DNA of 64,000 nt from Phytophthora hibernalis. Its lineage: Eukaryota; Oomycota; Peronosporomycetes; Peronosporales; Peronosporaceae. This document shows, piece by piece, positions 10,091 through 21,879 of the stretch. The translations under genes were made by a program, and so were the position numbers. The stretch covers positions 186,001 through 250,000 of the forward strand of contig JAAKBF010000360.1 in the NCBI GenBank assembly GCA_012656075.1. Direction: 5' to 3'. The notes beneath the pieces were generated by a model. That model saw only the letters and a list, made by a program, of their open reading frames with translations. It made no database searches and had not been told where the DNA came from. Position 1 is the stretch's first letter. Each line of letters begins with the position of its first letter.

Positions 10091-11787
10091 CTAAAACTTC
10101 AGTTTGGCGGTCACCTTGTTCTTACCAAATGCCTCCATTGCAAATTTACGCAGCAGAGTTTCGAGCCCAGAAAAACTGAAATCGGCGAATTCGCGCAGGT
10201 AGAAGTGCGGACTGCTTCTCGGCATTCGTCGACCAAAACATCGTCGGTTATTCGAGAATTGGCGTTCGCTGTGCCCTTGGATCACATACTCCGCACGAGT
10301 AGATGTGTTGCGAAATGACAGCAAGTGGGTCCACATGGTGGGATCCGGAAAAACGTCTTGTGCACGATCTGCCGAGAGCTTCTGGGGCTCATCGACTTGG
10401 TCAGTTCTAGGCTTTCCAGATAATTTCTGTCCATTTCGGTGCAGGAAGAGAACCTCTCCGTTGGTGTCGTGCTGTACCATCGTCATCCCGCAGAATGACC
10501 TGCCAAACATCTTACCGGCTACCGCAGGCGGTGCCTCGATCATATGGAAGGAGGCTCCAAGCTTTAGCCACGCAAAGCGGAAAAGATCCTTGTCGCCCCA
10601 CGCGAGTTTTAGCCGATTGAAATAATCAGGTCGATGGAAAGCATAAAAGTTTACAAGTTCGAGCGGTGCCGCGTGGCGTTGCCGGTCTACGAGAACCTGA
10701 CCAGATTCCTGTTCGAACATGTCCACGAAATCTGTACCAAGTAGCTGCCAAACCAGCGATTCCGCGTTGACGAAAAGATAGTGTTGCCCGGGTGCCAGTA
10801 GTCAGGCCAAAATACGGCACCGGTCTCAACGAACTCGGGTGTTTCGAAAAGGTAACTTGGGTCTCTCACTGGTACGTTGTCTGCGTCCAGGAAGAGTACT
10901 TGATCGAATTTGCTGCTGTAGATAGCATAGATTTTGGCGTTAAATCGCATGGCTCGAGGGGCGTTAATCTCTTCGAATGTCAAGTTCTCCCCAACATCTT
11001 GTCGAGAAAAATTCGTGAGTGGGTCAAGTCCTTCAGGAGATTTGCGCATTTCATCTGGACGGAACCAAATTTCAATCGGTAGCTGGCAGTTCAAGACAAC
11101 TCGAAGTGCTCGAATTGTGGCATAAGCGCTAGCCACTAACTGGGGATATACTACCATAACAATCCCTTGTTGAGAGAAGCCCCGACTGCTATTCACGTTA
11201 GGAAGAGCAAAACCGGGAGCGAGGACTTTGTCAACTGCAAATTCAGCTTCAACTCGGAAATTCGCGAATCCGGGTGCATCCGCACACTGGAAAATGGCGC
11301 TCGGTTTGCCTCTCGAACAGGTCCGCTTCATGACACGGAATTTTTCATGGGAGTCCACATCTTCGACCTCACAGTAGCCTGATGCTCCGTAGGGATTGTA
11401 CTGCTACAACCTTGGTCTTTTGTGGAATCCGAGCTCCGTTTGGGTCACATCCTCTTGTAGCTCTCCATCCAAGGCACTTGAGGTTGCGTACTCTTGATGT
11501 ATCCAGCGGTAAATCAACAACCTCCTCTGGCTGCAACACTTCAGTTGTCAGGTCTGAGGGGTTGTCGTTGGTGGTGGTGCTGTTGTTGCTGGGGATGATG
11601 ACGACTCCACATTCACAGGAACCTTTCTTTCATCGCTTCGTTGCCGTTGAGAGCTGTGGATCGTGTCCGAAAACCGTGCAATGATCATCCCGACATACAG
11701 CAAATTGGCGAGTAGCAGTATGATGAGGATGAAATGCTTTGGACTTGGCATCCTCCAATGAGCTACATGAACAGGTTCGAGACCCAT
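10091..11787 (-). CDS. GT71-like alpha-mannosyltransferase, subfamily II, frameshifted
   Basis: The start is at 11787, or at the inner ATG 36 nt downstream (MPSPKHFILI), directly before the membrane helix ILIILLLANLLYVGMI. The stem has a proline/threonine-rich stretch and the six-cysteine module, spread over three frames. Catalytic motifs: VYPQLVASAYATIRAL, FLDADNVPVRDP, FWPDYWHP, EQESGQVLVDRQRH, WGDKDLFRFAWLKL and FCGMTMVQHD. The tail is FSFSGLETLLRKFAMEA. Four one-base deletions, all in homopolymers, explain every break (G4 11558-11561, T4 11418-11421, G3 11392-11394, A4 10773-10776 as seen on the + strand). After correction it is a normal length copy of about 565 residues. It is convergent with the gene ending at 10027, only 63 bp away. 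Confidence 0.76.
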
Positions 11788-12394
11788 CTTTCACTCTAAG
11801 GCGGGCGAAGTTCTCCCTTGCTGGAAAAAGTTATTGTGAGCGCCCGTAAGTCCATGAAATCTGCAAAATTGGGACTTGCACCAGTCATACAGTACGTCTG
11901 CATCTGGACCCTACCGCAACTCTGTCCAATTTTCGTTCTAGGTATGACTCACAGATCTTGAAAGGCACCCCGTCGCCTGTCGAGTAATCATAAATATCAA
12001 CCAACGTTGGTTCATCATCCTCTGTTGAGCCGGACCATCAGTGTTTGCAACAAGTCAAAGCGTGCACGTTTTAGGTATTTTTGTAAAATACACGACAAAT
12101 TCATCCACAACCGGTGCACCATTTCACGCGTGATAATTTGTATTGTTTGTACCTTGAACCTACTAAAGACCAACGCACCATTCAAAAGGCTCCGCTAGCT
12201 AGCAAATATCGGGCCAACAACACGTGAAAACCCTTTTTCTAGTAATGGAAACAGAAACACAATAATATTGGTAAATTACTTCGTATACCACAACAACACC
12301 CAAAAACACGTGAAAACCCTACGAAAATAATGGTTGAAGGTCGACATATGTTACATGTACATTTTTGCTAACAGCGACTATCGACTCAAAAATA
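11788..12394. other. Intergenic with a short direct repeat
   Basis: About 600 bp, AT-rich. The sequence ACACGTGAAAACCCT occurs twice, near 12220 and 12304, about 85 bp apart in direct orientation. I see no coding sequence and no terminal inverted repeats. Confidence 0.4.
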
Positions 12395-14111
12395 TTAAAG
12401 CTGGTTGGCATCACGGGCGAAATCCAGCAGTGTGTCCTCGATGTTGTGCCATGGAAGGTCTTCCCACGGCGTAAGTCGGAAGTGCTCCGACTTCATAAAA
12501 CGGTCGCCATAACACATGCGCGTTTTCACGAACTGTCTTCCGCCCTGGAAGATTGACACGTTATAATATTTCTTGACAAACGCGTATCGCTTATCAGGAT
12601 CGGCATCCATGGACGCCAAACGTTCTGGGAAAACAAAGGTCTGCAATTGTCCCCAGGTGTGGTCTCGCGTGAAGTCCTCTTCACCCGATAATTTCTTTCC
12701 GTTTCGGTGAAGAAAAATCACGTCGCCCCGCGTATCGTGCTGTACCATAGTCATACCGCAGTACTGCTTGGCTCTGACCATGCCCGCTGCCGCCGGTGGC
12801 GTGAGGATCATGTGGAACGGCGTGTTCGTCTTGAGCCAGGCCAGCCGGAAAAGGTCTTTATCGCCATACAACAAGCGAAGTCTTTCCAAATGGCGCGGCT
12901 CACGCATCGCAAGAAACTGCGTCACATGTAGGGCAACGGCTGCAACTCGTCGGTCAATCAGGAGCTGGCCGCTTTCCTGCTCAAACATATCTACAAACGG
13001 AGTACCAACCAGTTCCCAGATGAGTGATTCCGCCTTAATGTTGAAGATGGTGTTGGCTGGAGTCCAAAAGTCCGGCCAGAAAATTGTGCCCGTCTCGACA
13101 AACTCCGGGGTGTCAAACAAATACGTCGGGTCCTTCACAGGTGCGTTGTCTGCATCCAAGAACAGCAACTGATCCAGTTCTGAATGTGCCAGCGCGTACA
13201 CCTTGGACGTAAATCCAGCTACCAAATCGTCCGTAATTCCATGCAGCGTCACGGGTCCGTAGTCTTTCACCAGCGACTGCAACACGTGCGAATAACCCAA
13301 CGGCAATGCTCCCATCTCGCTCTCCAGATACCACATCTCCACCGGCAGTTTGCAGCCATACGAGCGCAACAACCTGATCGTCGCATGGACACTCTGCAGC
13401 AACTTCGGGTACACGACCATCACTACTCCTCTCTTCAGCTCTGCCGTCGTATTCCTCTTGCCACTCATGTTTAGCTGAGCCAACTCCCTCGTCTTGGATG
13501 CGATAATGGCGTCAACCTGTGGTGCCACCCGCACAAAGTCCACCGCCTGACTGCATTTAAACGTCGTCTTGTCCCTCAACGACGTGCAACTCAACTCCAT
13601 AGCCTTCACCTCTTGGCCTGTCGTCTCATCTTTTAGCAGACAATACCCGGACGCTCCAGCCGTGACGATACCTCCACAGCTTTTGTCACTGTCCGGTTCT
13701 CTCGGTCCATTGGGTGAGCAATTGCCTGTTTGTCTCCAGCCCACACTTCAAGTGCGGGATGTGGTGACGTTTGTGCAGCGCCATCAGTTCCGGCGTCGGA
13801 GCTCCAATACCTCGAGCGAAAGTCTCCAATAACACATCTGCTGCTATTGCATTGTCCGTGTACAGTTCTGTGTCCATTGCAGCTTTTGCATCGGATAGAA
13901 CAGCACTACGCCAACGGGAAATGGCTACACGGTTGGCATCTCCACGTACAAACAGCCACCAGAAGAGCAGACAGCCAGTGTAGAGCGCGATACCCGTGTA
14001 CATGACTGCAGGCTTCACACACGTAGAGCGCTGTACTGAACGAGGTGAATTGGACCCACGCCGCATGACTGGGGCGAGACGGAGGTCGGAGGTCGCGGGA
14101 TAATGGGGCAT
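12395..14111 (-). CDS. GT71-like alpha-mannosyltransferase, subfamily I, one frameshift
   Basis: The N-terminal part (14111 down to about 13744) carries the start, a membrane helix (VMYTGIALYTGCLLFWWLFV) and the stem. The rest (13744-12395) carries the six-cysteine module and the full catalytic domain. Motifs: VYPKLLQSVHATIRLL, FLDADNAPVKDP, FWPDFWTP, EQESGQLLIDRRVA, YGDKDLFRLAWLKT and YCGMTMVQHD. The subfamily I tail is CYGDRFMKSEHFRLT, IEDTLLDFARDA. The frame changes inside a TG/CA dinucleotide run (13742-13746 on the + strand). Restoring one TG unit gives the expected LKCVGWRQTGNC with the first cysteine. It is closest to the gene at 4283-5943. An alternative start at about 14066 is possible. 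Confidence 0.78.
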
Positions 14112-14366
14112 GGAGTCCTACGGACGAAATGCAAATGGCTTGGTGTTGATAGTGAAAGCACCATACCGTTTGCATCTGATATGAAGGGGTTTAGGTTCTG
14201 ACAGGTAGAGACCATAACGATACCAAGTGTGACCGATTTTGAGACTATTGAGCAACTCGTTTATAAAGGTGTCAAGCACCGACATTCAACACTGAGACGA
14301 GGTGGACTAAATAATAACTACATTTTACACTAAACGGCTACGGTTTACGCTAAAACGCCGTCAACT

Positions 14367-16175
14367 TCAACTTGCCTCTTGCCAGTCATTTTGCACGATC
14401 AGCTCGACTACATCGTCCGGTAGCATGGCTACAGCCTCATTAGCATATTGTAGCAAGTCACGCTCCACATTGGAGAACGTCGTGTCTTGCCACGCAATGG
14501 TCTTGTATATAGGCGCAGTGAGTGCAGCCTGGCCGTAGCACCACTGGGTCTCCTCAAACTCGGGCGCGCCGTTGAAAATCTCGACCGAGTACTTCTGCCG
14601 CAGTAGACTGTAGGGCATCTTCAGGTTGCCCATTGGCAAGCGGGGGCTACCGATCCTGTCGTTTGGCGACAGCGTTGGTTTGGAGGCCTCGAAGGCGGCT
14701 TCGACATCAGCCGCGTGAGGTGACGCAGCGCGGTATCGGAAGCGCTGCAGATGCGTCCAAATCTGCTCGTCGGGCTTGCGATTTGCGCTGAGACCACCTG
14801 TCAATTTCTTGGCGTTGCGGTGCAGGAAGAGCACTTCTCCGTCCATGTCGAACTGTACCATCGACATGCCACAGAACTTGGTCTCCCGCACGGTACCTGC
14901 GATGCCTGGTGGGTTCGCAACCATGTGAAATGGCGTCTTGGTTTTCAGCCAGGCAAGACGGAAAAGGTCTTTGTCGCCGTGGGCCAACTTGTAGCGCGAA
15001 AAGAGGTTGGGGTCGTGGAAGGCGAACAACGACAGCATCCGCAGTGCTGCTGCACAACGTGATTTGTTAATCACGAGCTGGCCGCTCTCCTGCTCGAACA
15101 TATCCACGTAGTCCATACCCAACAATTCCCACAGCAAGGATTCATCGTTGATATTGAAGATCGTGTGCGCTGGATGCCAAAAGTCTGGCCAGAAGACGGC
15201 GCCCATTTGCACGAACTCAGGCGTCTTGAACAAGTAGCTCGGATCCTTTACCGGGACATTATCCGCGTCCAGGAACATCACATGCTCGAACTCGGTGTGC
15301 GTAATTGCATACACCTTCGAGTAAAAGCCGGCAACTCTCGGGTCTGCAATAGGGTGCAGCGTCAGAGGACCATACTCTTCTTGCAGTCGCTTGGGAACAT
15401 CGTCCAGCAGTGAAGCCCCACCCTCGCCATCCATTTCCGACTCAATGTACCACAATTCCACCGGAAGTGTGCAGTTCACCGCTCGTAACGCACGAATCGA
15501 TGCATAAGCGCTCACCAGCAGCTTGGGGTAAATCACCATCAAAATCCCCTCTTTAGGGGTACCCGTCACCTTCTTATCAACTACCTCCCGTTTAATTTCC
15601 GCCGTCAATTTAGCAATTTCCCACTGGAAATCCACAAAGTCTCCCGCATGACGACAGCTCAACATGACGCTCGGGTGCAATGTATCACAGGACGTGTGCA
15701 TCACTTGAAGCTGTTGACCGGTAGCTTCGTCCTCCATGAGGCAATAACCACCCACTCCTCCTCTCACAAACTGGTCGCACCCTCGATTCTTGACGGGGGC
15801 TTGTGTCTGTAGCTCGCAGCTGTCGGTCTGTTTCCAGCCCATACAACTCAAGTCCGGCGGTTTACTGCTAGTGTCCAGGAGCTGCTCCGTCCACCGCTTA
15901 CCCATTGGTAAATTCCCAGTACTGCCACCAAATTCCGCTCTCTGACGTCGTCTCAATTGCCGCATCAACAGTGGACTAAGTCGTACGTCGTCGATATTGC
16001 CAGAGTCCGAGGCACCTAGACACACGCCCCACACCACGAAGCCCAACGCGTACAGCCCAATGACCGAGAAAAGCGCCAAAATTCCAATGCGAGGAGCGTT
16101 TCGAGGCGAAGGCGGCGGCGTGCGCGTCACAGCCAAGCGCTTGCCATGTCGAGTGTGCACTGACGGAGGTGCCAT
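14367..16175 (-). CDS. GT71-like alpha-mannosyltransferase, subfamily I, intact
   Basis: Uninterrupted reading frame of 602 residues from the ATG at 16175. An upstream in-frame ATG at 16292 is less likely, because an initiator lies between the two. Proline-rich cytosolic tail, membrane helix IGILALFSVIGLYALGFVVW, then a basic stem. Six-cysteine module: LSCMGWKQTDSC, C, GYCLMED, C, LSC, with one residue less in the second gap. Catalytic motifs are IYPKLLVSAYASIRAL, FLDADNVPVKDP, FWPDFWHP, EQESGQLVINKSRC, HGDKDLFRLAWLKT and FCGMSMVQFD. It has an insertion of about 40 residues after WTHLQRFRYR compared with the neighbours, and a subfamily I tail. It is the best candidate for biochemical reference because no frame repair is needed. 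Divergent from the gene at 16408. Confidence 0.87.
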   Translation of the reverse strand: MAPPSVHTRHGKRLAVTRTPPPSPRNAPRIGILALFSVIGLYALGFVVWGVCLGASDSGNIDDVRLSPLLMRQLRRRQRAEFGGSTGNLPMGKRWTEQLLDTSSKPPDLSCMGWKQTDSCELQTQAPVKNRGCDQFVRGGVGGYCLMEDEATGQQLQVMHTSCDTLHPSVMLSCRHAGDFVDFQWEIAKLTAEIKREVVDKKVTGTPKEGILMVIYPKLLVSAYASIRALRAVNCTLPVELWYIESEMDGEGGASLLDDVPKRLQEEYGPLTLHPIADPRVAGFYSKVYAITHTEFEHVMFLDADNVPVKDPSYLFKTPEFVQMGAVFWPDFWHPAHTIFNINDESLLWELLGMDYVDMFEQESGQLVINKSRCAAALRMLSLFAFHDPNLFSRYKLAHGDKDLFRLAWLKTKTPFHMVANPPGIAGTVRETKFCGMSMVQFDMDGEVLFLHRNAKKLTGGLSANRKPDEQIWTHLQRFRYRAASPHAADVEAAFEASKPTLSPNDRIGSPRLPMGNLKMPYSLLRQKYSVEIFNGAPEFEETQWCYGQAALTAPIYKTIAWQDTTFSNVERDLLQYANEAVAMLPDDVVELIVQNDWQEAS

Positions 16176-16196
16176 CAAACCAAGGAGCCCAAATGC

Positions 16197-16203
16197 GAAG
16201 TGG
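16197..16203 (-). promoter_or_regulatory. Oomycete-type initiator (Inr) for gene starting 16175
   Basis: Read on the minus strand this is CCACTTC, a YCAYTYY match, 22 nt before the ATG at 16175. It argues against the longer start at 16292, which would lie upstream of it. Confidence 0.42.
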
Positions 16204-16407
16204 CCAGCGGACTGTCTCTTGTGGCAGTGACGATCCTCATAAGTGTTCAGCACAATTGGGCCAAGTTCAGTGTGGTTTTGTGTGGACCACACAAAGGCAA
16301 CAACTTGACCATCACTCTGCTGACGTTGCTTTTCGGGTATTTTGGTCGCTTTGCATAAATCTGTATCGTCGCTAATCTCCTCAGTTGACTTGAGCCTTCA
16401 GTTCATC

Positions 16408-19400
16408 ATGGAGGTGTCAGATGCTATAGTGGAGCTCTCGGAGACTGATCGAGAGGAGTATGAGGGCAAGAAGGCGAGTTTAGCACTGCAACGCGCTTTG
16501 GCTGAGGCTGGGGCATGGATGGTCACCAGTGTGCGCGACCAGCGCAAATGCGATCACTCGCTTCTTCCTGCAGAAATGCCGGCCAGCATTCGAGCGAAAG
16601 TCGCGAGGCTTCTGCAAGAACGAGGTGTAATGGACAAGGAACCAGTCGAAGCTTCAGACCACAAGGCTCCGTGGCGCCAGCAACTGGAGCAGCACGTGGC
16701 TCGATTGATGCAGCAAATGCGAGCCCAACCGCAGCAATTCCGACAACTGCTCTTGATGGCGGCAGCGGAGACCAACGCAGATTGCGTCGTGAACCCTAGC
16801 TTGTCGCGAGGCTTCGTGGACTCTCGGAGTGCCTACCGTCGCCTGCGCCGAGCTGCCATGGCGTTGGGTGAAGAAATCTTTTACATGGTGCGAGCGTTTG
16901 TACGGCGTAGCGAAACCAATGGTGTTCTCCCCAAGATGCCCAGGTAACCCGCTTGGCATCGTTGTATAAGCTCGAACTTCGCCGACACGTTACCATCAGT
17001 GCGGTGATGGAGTGTATTCGTCTGCCAAACAATGATAATTTTGCGTCTTCCGCCAAAATCCATGGCGCCACCAAGTCAGGGTTTTCTATCGTCAAAAAGA
17101 GACCAAACAAGCATCCTCAACTTCGAAGACAAGTGAAAAGTGCCGGCGCCACAAGTAATGGGCCTGATGAGATGGATACAGCGTTATCTTCTCGGGCAGC
17201 AAGTGCTCCAGCTGCCGCAGTAGGGCGCGGTCTCTAAGCCAACAAGTTAACTTACCAGAGTCTGGTTCGACGCTGGACAAGATTAAAACGGTTCACGCCT
17301 TCAAATTGCAGGCGCTGGAGCAACTTCTAGCCAAAACATGGCAAGGTACTAAGTCTGCAAGCACGCGTTCGCTTCAGGCAGTACCAGTGAGCCCCCAAGA
17401 TTATCCGACGAGACTTTATCTCAAATACAAGAGCGCGTAACCGCGTTCCTGTACCACCGAAGCCGTGAAAATTACCCTCTATGGAGCGACCAACCATTAT
17501 CCCGGGAAGACACTGCCCAGCACTTGCGTACATTGGTAGCAACTCTTATGACGACACCGTTGCTGCAAAGTTTAGCCATCGACCAGCTTCTGGAGGTGGC
17601 CAGGGCTGCGAAATGGCAAATCTTAGATCTTGGAGACACATTATGCACTCGAAATACGGAGATAGACGCTCTTGTCGTCGTCATGGACGGATCCCTCGTC
17701 TCAACAGACTCCACTTCGGGTTCATCCAGCCCACTTCCAGCTGCAAGCGTGGTAATTCCAGCTCCTGCCTGTTTGGGAGAGCTTGGCATGGTTCGCAATT
17801 CGGAACGCTGGCCACTAACACTGACAGCTCAATCTGAAGAGGGAGTAAAGATCTTGACGCTGCCCAAGCTGACATTTGAAGCACTATTACACAGGTTTTT
17901 CACCGGTGCAAAGACAATACCACCTGCTCTCACTGCGCTTGCAAATGTTGTACAACCACGACGACCATCATCATCCCCGGCAGTGATTGCAAGGCGTCTT
18001 GCTCGATCTTTTCAGAGCTCGTTGTCGGCACGTCGACCATCTACAGCTGCGTCGACAACATCGATGGAGGCCAACATCGCACGATGGCATGCAGTGCGCG
18101 ACGAAAAACTCCGCGACTATCGTGCTGGTCTCGAAGCGGAGCAACGAGCAGCGACGCTGGAAGCACTGCAAAAAGCGATGGCGGAATTATCATCATCATC
18201 CGAAGAAGACGATGCAGAGTTCTCACAGCATTCTACTTCTGCGTTATATCCACGTAAAGGTTTATGGTCTCGCCACGAAGATTATCCGAATTTTAATCCA
18301 ACATCAAGTTTGATGGGTAGCCCAGAGGACGACGAATCCCAAGAAGAAGTGGTTGAATCACGTGCACTTCGTGATCCTTCCGACGAGCTGCAACCAAATA
18401 TCTATCCGTTAACTGCGCCTGTTGCGGTTTCATCCACCGAGTTCGCAGATCAGTTGCGAGAGTTTTACCGGAGTTTAAATGCTCGGCGTTCTGTCATGAA
18501 GGCACGACTTGCTTCAAGCACCACAGCAGATCAAATGGCCCAGCAATTTTCTGAAAGAAGACGTAGCAGCACCGGTGCCCTGATACTGGCACCGCTGTTT
18601 CAGAGACAACGTGGTGGGATGAACAAACAGAATCTGGAAATTGGAGAGAAGCCGATATCGGAATGCCGCTGTACGACACAATCGACAGCGCTTCTGAAAC
18701 TCGTTCACCTTTCCGTGACCGTTTTCATAGTCCTTACTCATCACAATTGAGTACCCGCTCAGCCGCACCCTCACCGTCTAAAGAGGACCCGCCTCCACCA
18801 CTGGAATCGCCACAAAAATCTGCTGCCGCATCGCCTTCGCGAGACCCCCAACAGGGAAATAACACAGGAGGAGCCTCTAGTCAAGACAGTGATGTCGTGT
18901 GGCTTACAGGTAAGATGGAGGCAGGCGCTCCAGAAACTAATGAATACGATGGGGAGGCTTCAACAGTGTCCACGTCGAAGAACCAGACTGAAGATGACAG
19001 AGCAGCAACATTCACACAGGCACGAAGGTCCGCTTTGAATATCATGCTAACCAGGCAGTCGACAGCCGCCATGGCGAGACACAGTAAGCTGTTAGACGCA
19101 GAGACAGCGCAGCATATCCTCATCCAGAAGCATTTTTCAGATACGTCAGCTCTGGGTGGACATCATCAGGTAGTAGTCTTCCGCAATCGGGGCGACCTCA
19201 ATCCGGTGGGCCTGGTGTTTCTGAACTGCATCAAAGTCACAGTCACGCCCCACTCCCACTTCGTGCAGATCTCCAGCGACGTATGGATTCCGTGCTCAAT
19301 GCACTGCTCCTGCCACCCAAAACAAAGCTGGATCTAGTACTCAAATACACGCACGCAGACCACTATGACCAGTTTCCGATGGCCGTACAGCTCTGGGAGC

Positions 19401-20444
19401 GAGTAAATGAAGCAGTAGCTTCGCGAGAGCGGGTGATGAATTCTTTGAGGGAATTTGAATTATTGGCAAGCGATCCTCGCCGTCACTTTCGCTCAATTTC
19501 CACGCATCGCCTACGCGAAGAAAAGGAGCGCGATGCACTCTTTTCACAGCTTAACCATGCGTCTAAGACTTGTATTGACGCGCTGGATGAACTCTTGCGA
19601 TGCTGTGGTGACACCGTCTATCTGGGTGATCGACCATACCGCGATAAAATGAAGAAGGACTACGTAGAGCTTCTGTACGAAGTGGAGCAGGAGCGACTTA
19701 TCATCATTTTCAACGGCGTACGGCCCCATGTAGCACAAGCGGTCGATGAATTTGACGATGAGAGTCAACCAGAGCGAGAAGAAAACGAAAACTTGTCTGT
19801 CCGTCCATCATCCGGACGAACTCTTATCAACGTACGGGTTCCGTTTACAGGGGAAATTCCATCCTCCCTTGCTCCACGTCGCCCGTTAAACATGAAGGGA
19901 GCAGCTTTTCACCTCGAAATTCTGTTGCTAACAATTCACTAGAAGGCAAAGTGGACTTGTCCCCCGGCCTCCCTGATAACCAAGACCAGGAGTCCACGGT
20001 TGATAGTCACGCCCCCAAATTTGCCGTCGATGGTAAAAATGCTGATCCGACAAGCGCTCGCTTTCAACTCGCTACTCCACGTGAATCAATTTACGTCCCT
20101 GTTAACTCGCTGAACAGCATGCACGAACCATACTTGACCGTCACCGAACCGGAGAACCAGATTAGGCGAGCATCTCGCGTTACGGTGCAAGTCCAAAAGC
20201 AGCGCCAGGCCGAACTCGCTGCACTGAACCAACAACTCGAGGCAGAGAAGAAAGAAGCTGCTTCATTCCGTACTGCTACTCCCACGGAGCAGCGCCAGCA
20301 GCTCAAGCAACTCGACCACCAGAGAAAACTTACACTGCCCCGGCAAACGATGCAAAGAAATCAGCATCGCGAATGAAACAGCAAGAAGAGCGCGCTTCTC
20401 TCCGAGAATTGTTTCAGCAATTTATCACCCGCTCTAAGAGCTAG
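16408..20444 (+). CDS. Large protein with cyclic-nucleotide-binding-like domain and CCDC87-like C-terminal region
   Basis: About 1,340 residues once seven one-base deletions are bridged. All seven are in homopolymers or doublets: CCC 16939-16941, GGG 17223-17225, TT 17401-17402, CCC 18578-18580, GG 19158-19159, TTTT 19906-19909, AAAA 20325-20328. The N-terminal part (to about residue 190) is helical. Residues about 380-495 resemble a CAP/cNMP-binding fold, with ILDLGDTLCTRN, VVVMDGSLV and CLGELGMVRNSERWPLTLTA in the phosphate-binding-cassette position. Residues about 950-1100 (LPPKTKLDLVLKYTHADHY, ASDPRRHF, VYLGDRPYRDKMKKDYVELL) recall the C-terminal region of eukaryotic CCDC87-family proteins, from memory. 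A coiled coil follows (about 1250-1300) and the protein ends RSKS. Ciliary or flagellar function would be a guess. Divergent from the gene at 16175 and tail-to-tail with the next gene (10 bp apart). Confidence 0.68.
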
Positions 20445-20453
20445 GTGCACTCG

Positions 20454-21879
20454 TTAAGGTGACCTCGGGAAGCGAACACGACCCTCAAACGGCTCGCGAC
20501 CTTGAGGCTGTGAGGCAAGAGCCAAGCGTCCCAATTGAGTTTCTACAAGCTCCAAATTGTGCTCGTATGCCTCTCCGCGACTCGCAAACCAGTCCAAAAA
20601 TCGCGTGCTCAACTCAACATGCTCCTGCAGCTTTTCGCAACGTGTTCGTAGGTCTTTCAAGCTCGACGATAGAGCTTTGTGGGCAGAATCGGAAGCCTTT
20701 GTAGCAATTTGACGACTCAAATCCGCCAACTGGACTTCTATCTCTTGTCGTGGGGCCTTCTCCTGAGAATTCGCTTCAAAGGATAACAGAGACAGCAGTC
20801 AGCTCGACAAATCTAAACAAAAGGTGTTGAATACCTGAATCAACCTCGAAATGGCGGTACTGCTGCTGAAGCTGTGTCGCAAATGCACCACCGCTAGAGT
20901 GAAACTTGGCAGAAAGCGTGCGTAGCGTGGTTTCGCTGGTGGCCGCAGTCGTTTTGAGCTCACCCAGAGCAAGTTGCAGTTGTTCCGTCATGTTGTCCAG
21001 CCGCTGGATCCGCGGCGCAACTGCTTGTTGATGACGATCCTCCGAAGCATCAAGCATCTGCTGAAGCTTGTCCGCGTGGTTCCAGACCTCTTCCTGATCG
21101 ATTCGATGCGCTTCATGCTTCGAGTCAAGACGAGCAACCAAGCGCTCAGTCTGCTTCAGCTGTTCTTGCACACTCTCTACTTGCTTCGACAGCTGTGTGA
21201 CCATGGGGCGAAAGCTGTGAATCTGCACCAACACTCCATCCAACCGTGCAGCCTCCGACTACATGTATAAGCAAGCACAAACCAGTACAGTGAATCAGGA
21301 AAATGTTACATACTGCCCTTTAAACGTAAAACTCCCCACCTTGTCCATTTTGGAGGCCAGTCTTCTATCCACCGTCTCCATCCTCTCATGCAGCTCGCTT
21401 TGCTCAGTCTGCAGACATTGCACCAATTGCAAGCTAGCAAGTTCACTGCGGAGCTCTTTTCCGAGCTCTTCCGAAGCCGTTTTCGCTCGGATTTTCACGT
21501 CCTCAACCTCCTGGCGGTCTGCTTTGACTCGGAGCTGGCGGGTGATCGTCTCCAATTGTGCTCGTGTTGCAATTGCAACTTTCTTCATTGTGGCGATGTC
21601 ACTCTCCGTCTTTTGCACCCGGGGATCGAGCAGCGACACGGCGGAGCGAAGAGTTCTGCAGTCGGTGAGCGTCTGGCGCTGTGAGGCCTGCACAAGTCGC
21701 AGATTTTCCTGCAATTCGCGGATCTGCGATGTCTGCGCGTTGAGGACCGACACGAGGCGGTGGATCGGCGCTTCGGCGGCGTGGGCATCGAACAGGTCGG
21801 CGACCTGCAGCGCAGTGGAGACCATTGAGCTGCTGCGACCGTGGAAGATATCGTTTTCTGAAGATTTGGCATGGAACAT
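20454..21879 (-). CDS. Coiled-coil protein, three exons
   Basis: Spliced model complement(20454-20773, 20835-21258, 21340-21879), 427 residues with no frame damage. Intron 1 is 21259-21339 (81 nt, minus-strand GTGGGG...TAG, phase 0). Intron 2 is 20774-20834 (61 nt, GTATTC...AAG, phase 1). The protein is almost wholly coiled coil: heptad-rich stretches at about 45-175 (RELQENLRLVQASQRQTL ... REVEDVKIRAK-like text) and 190-330, with many Q, E, K and R residues. No signal peptide, membrane helix or catalytic motif is visible. The C-terminal exon (ADLSRQIATKASDSAHKAL on) is also helical. I do not recognise the family. A structural or flagellar/basal-body role is possible but unsupported. It is convergent with the preceding gene. 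Confidence 0.78.

Noticed and set aside
16176..16292. Longer N-terminus for the 14367-16175 gene
   Set aside because: An initiator match at 16197-16203 lies inside it, and starting at 16175 gives a normal short cytosolic tail.
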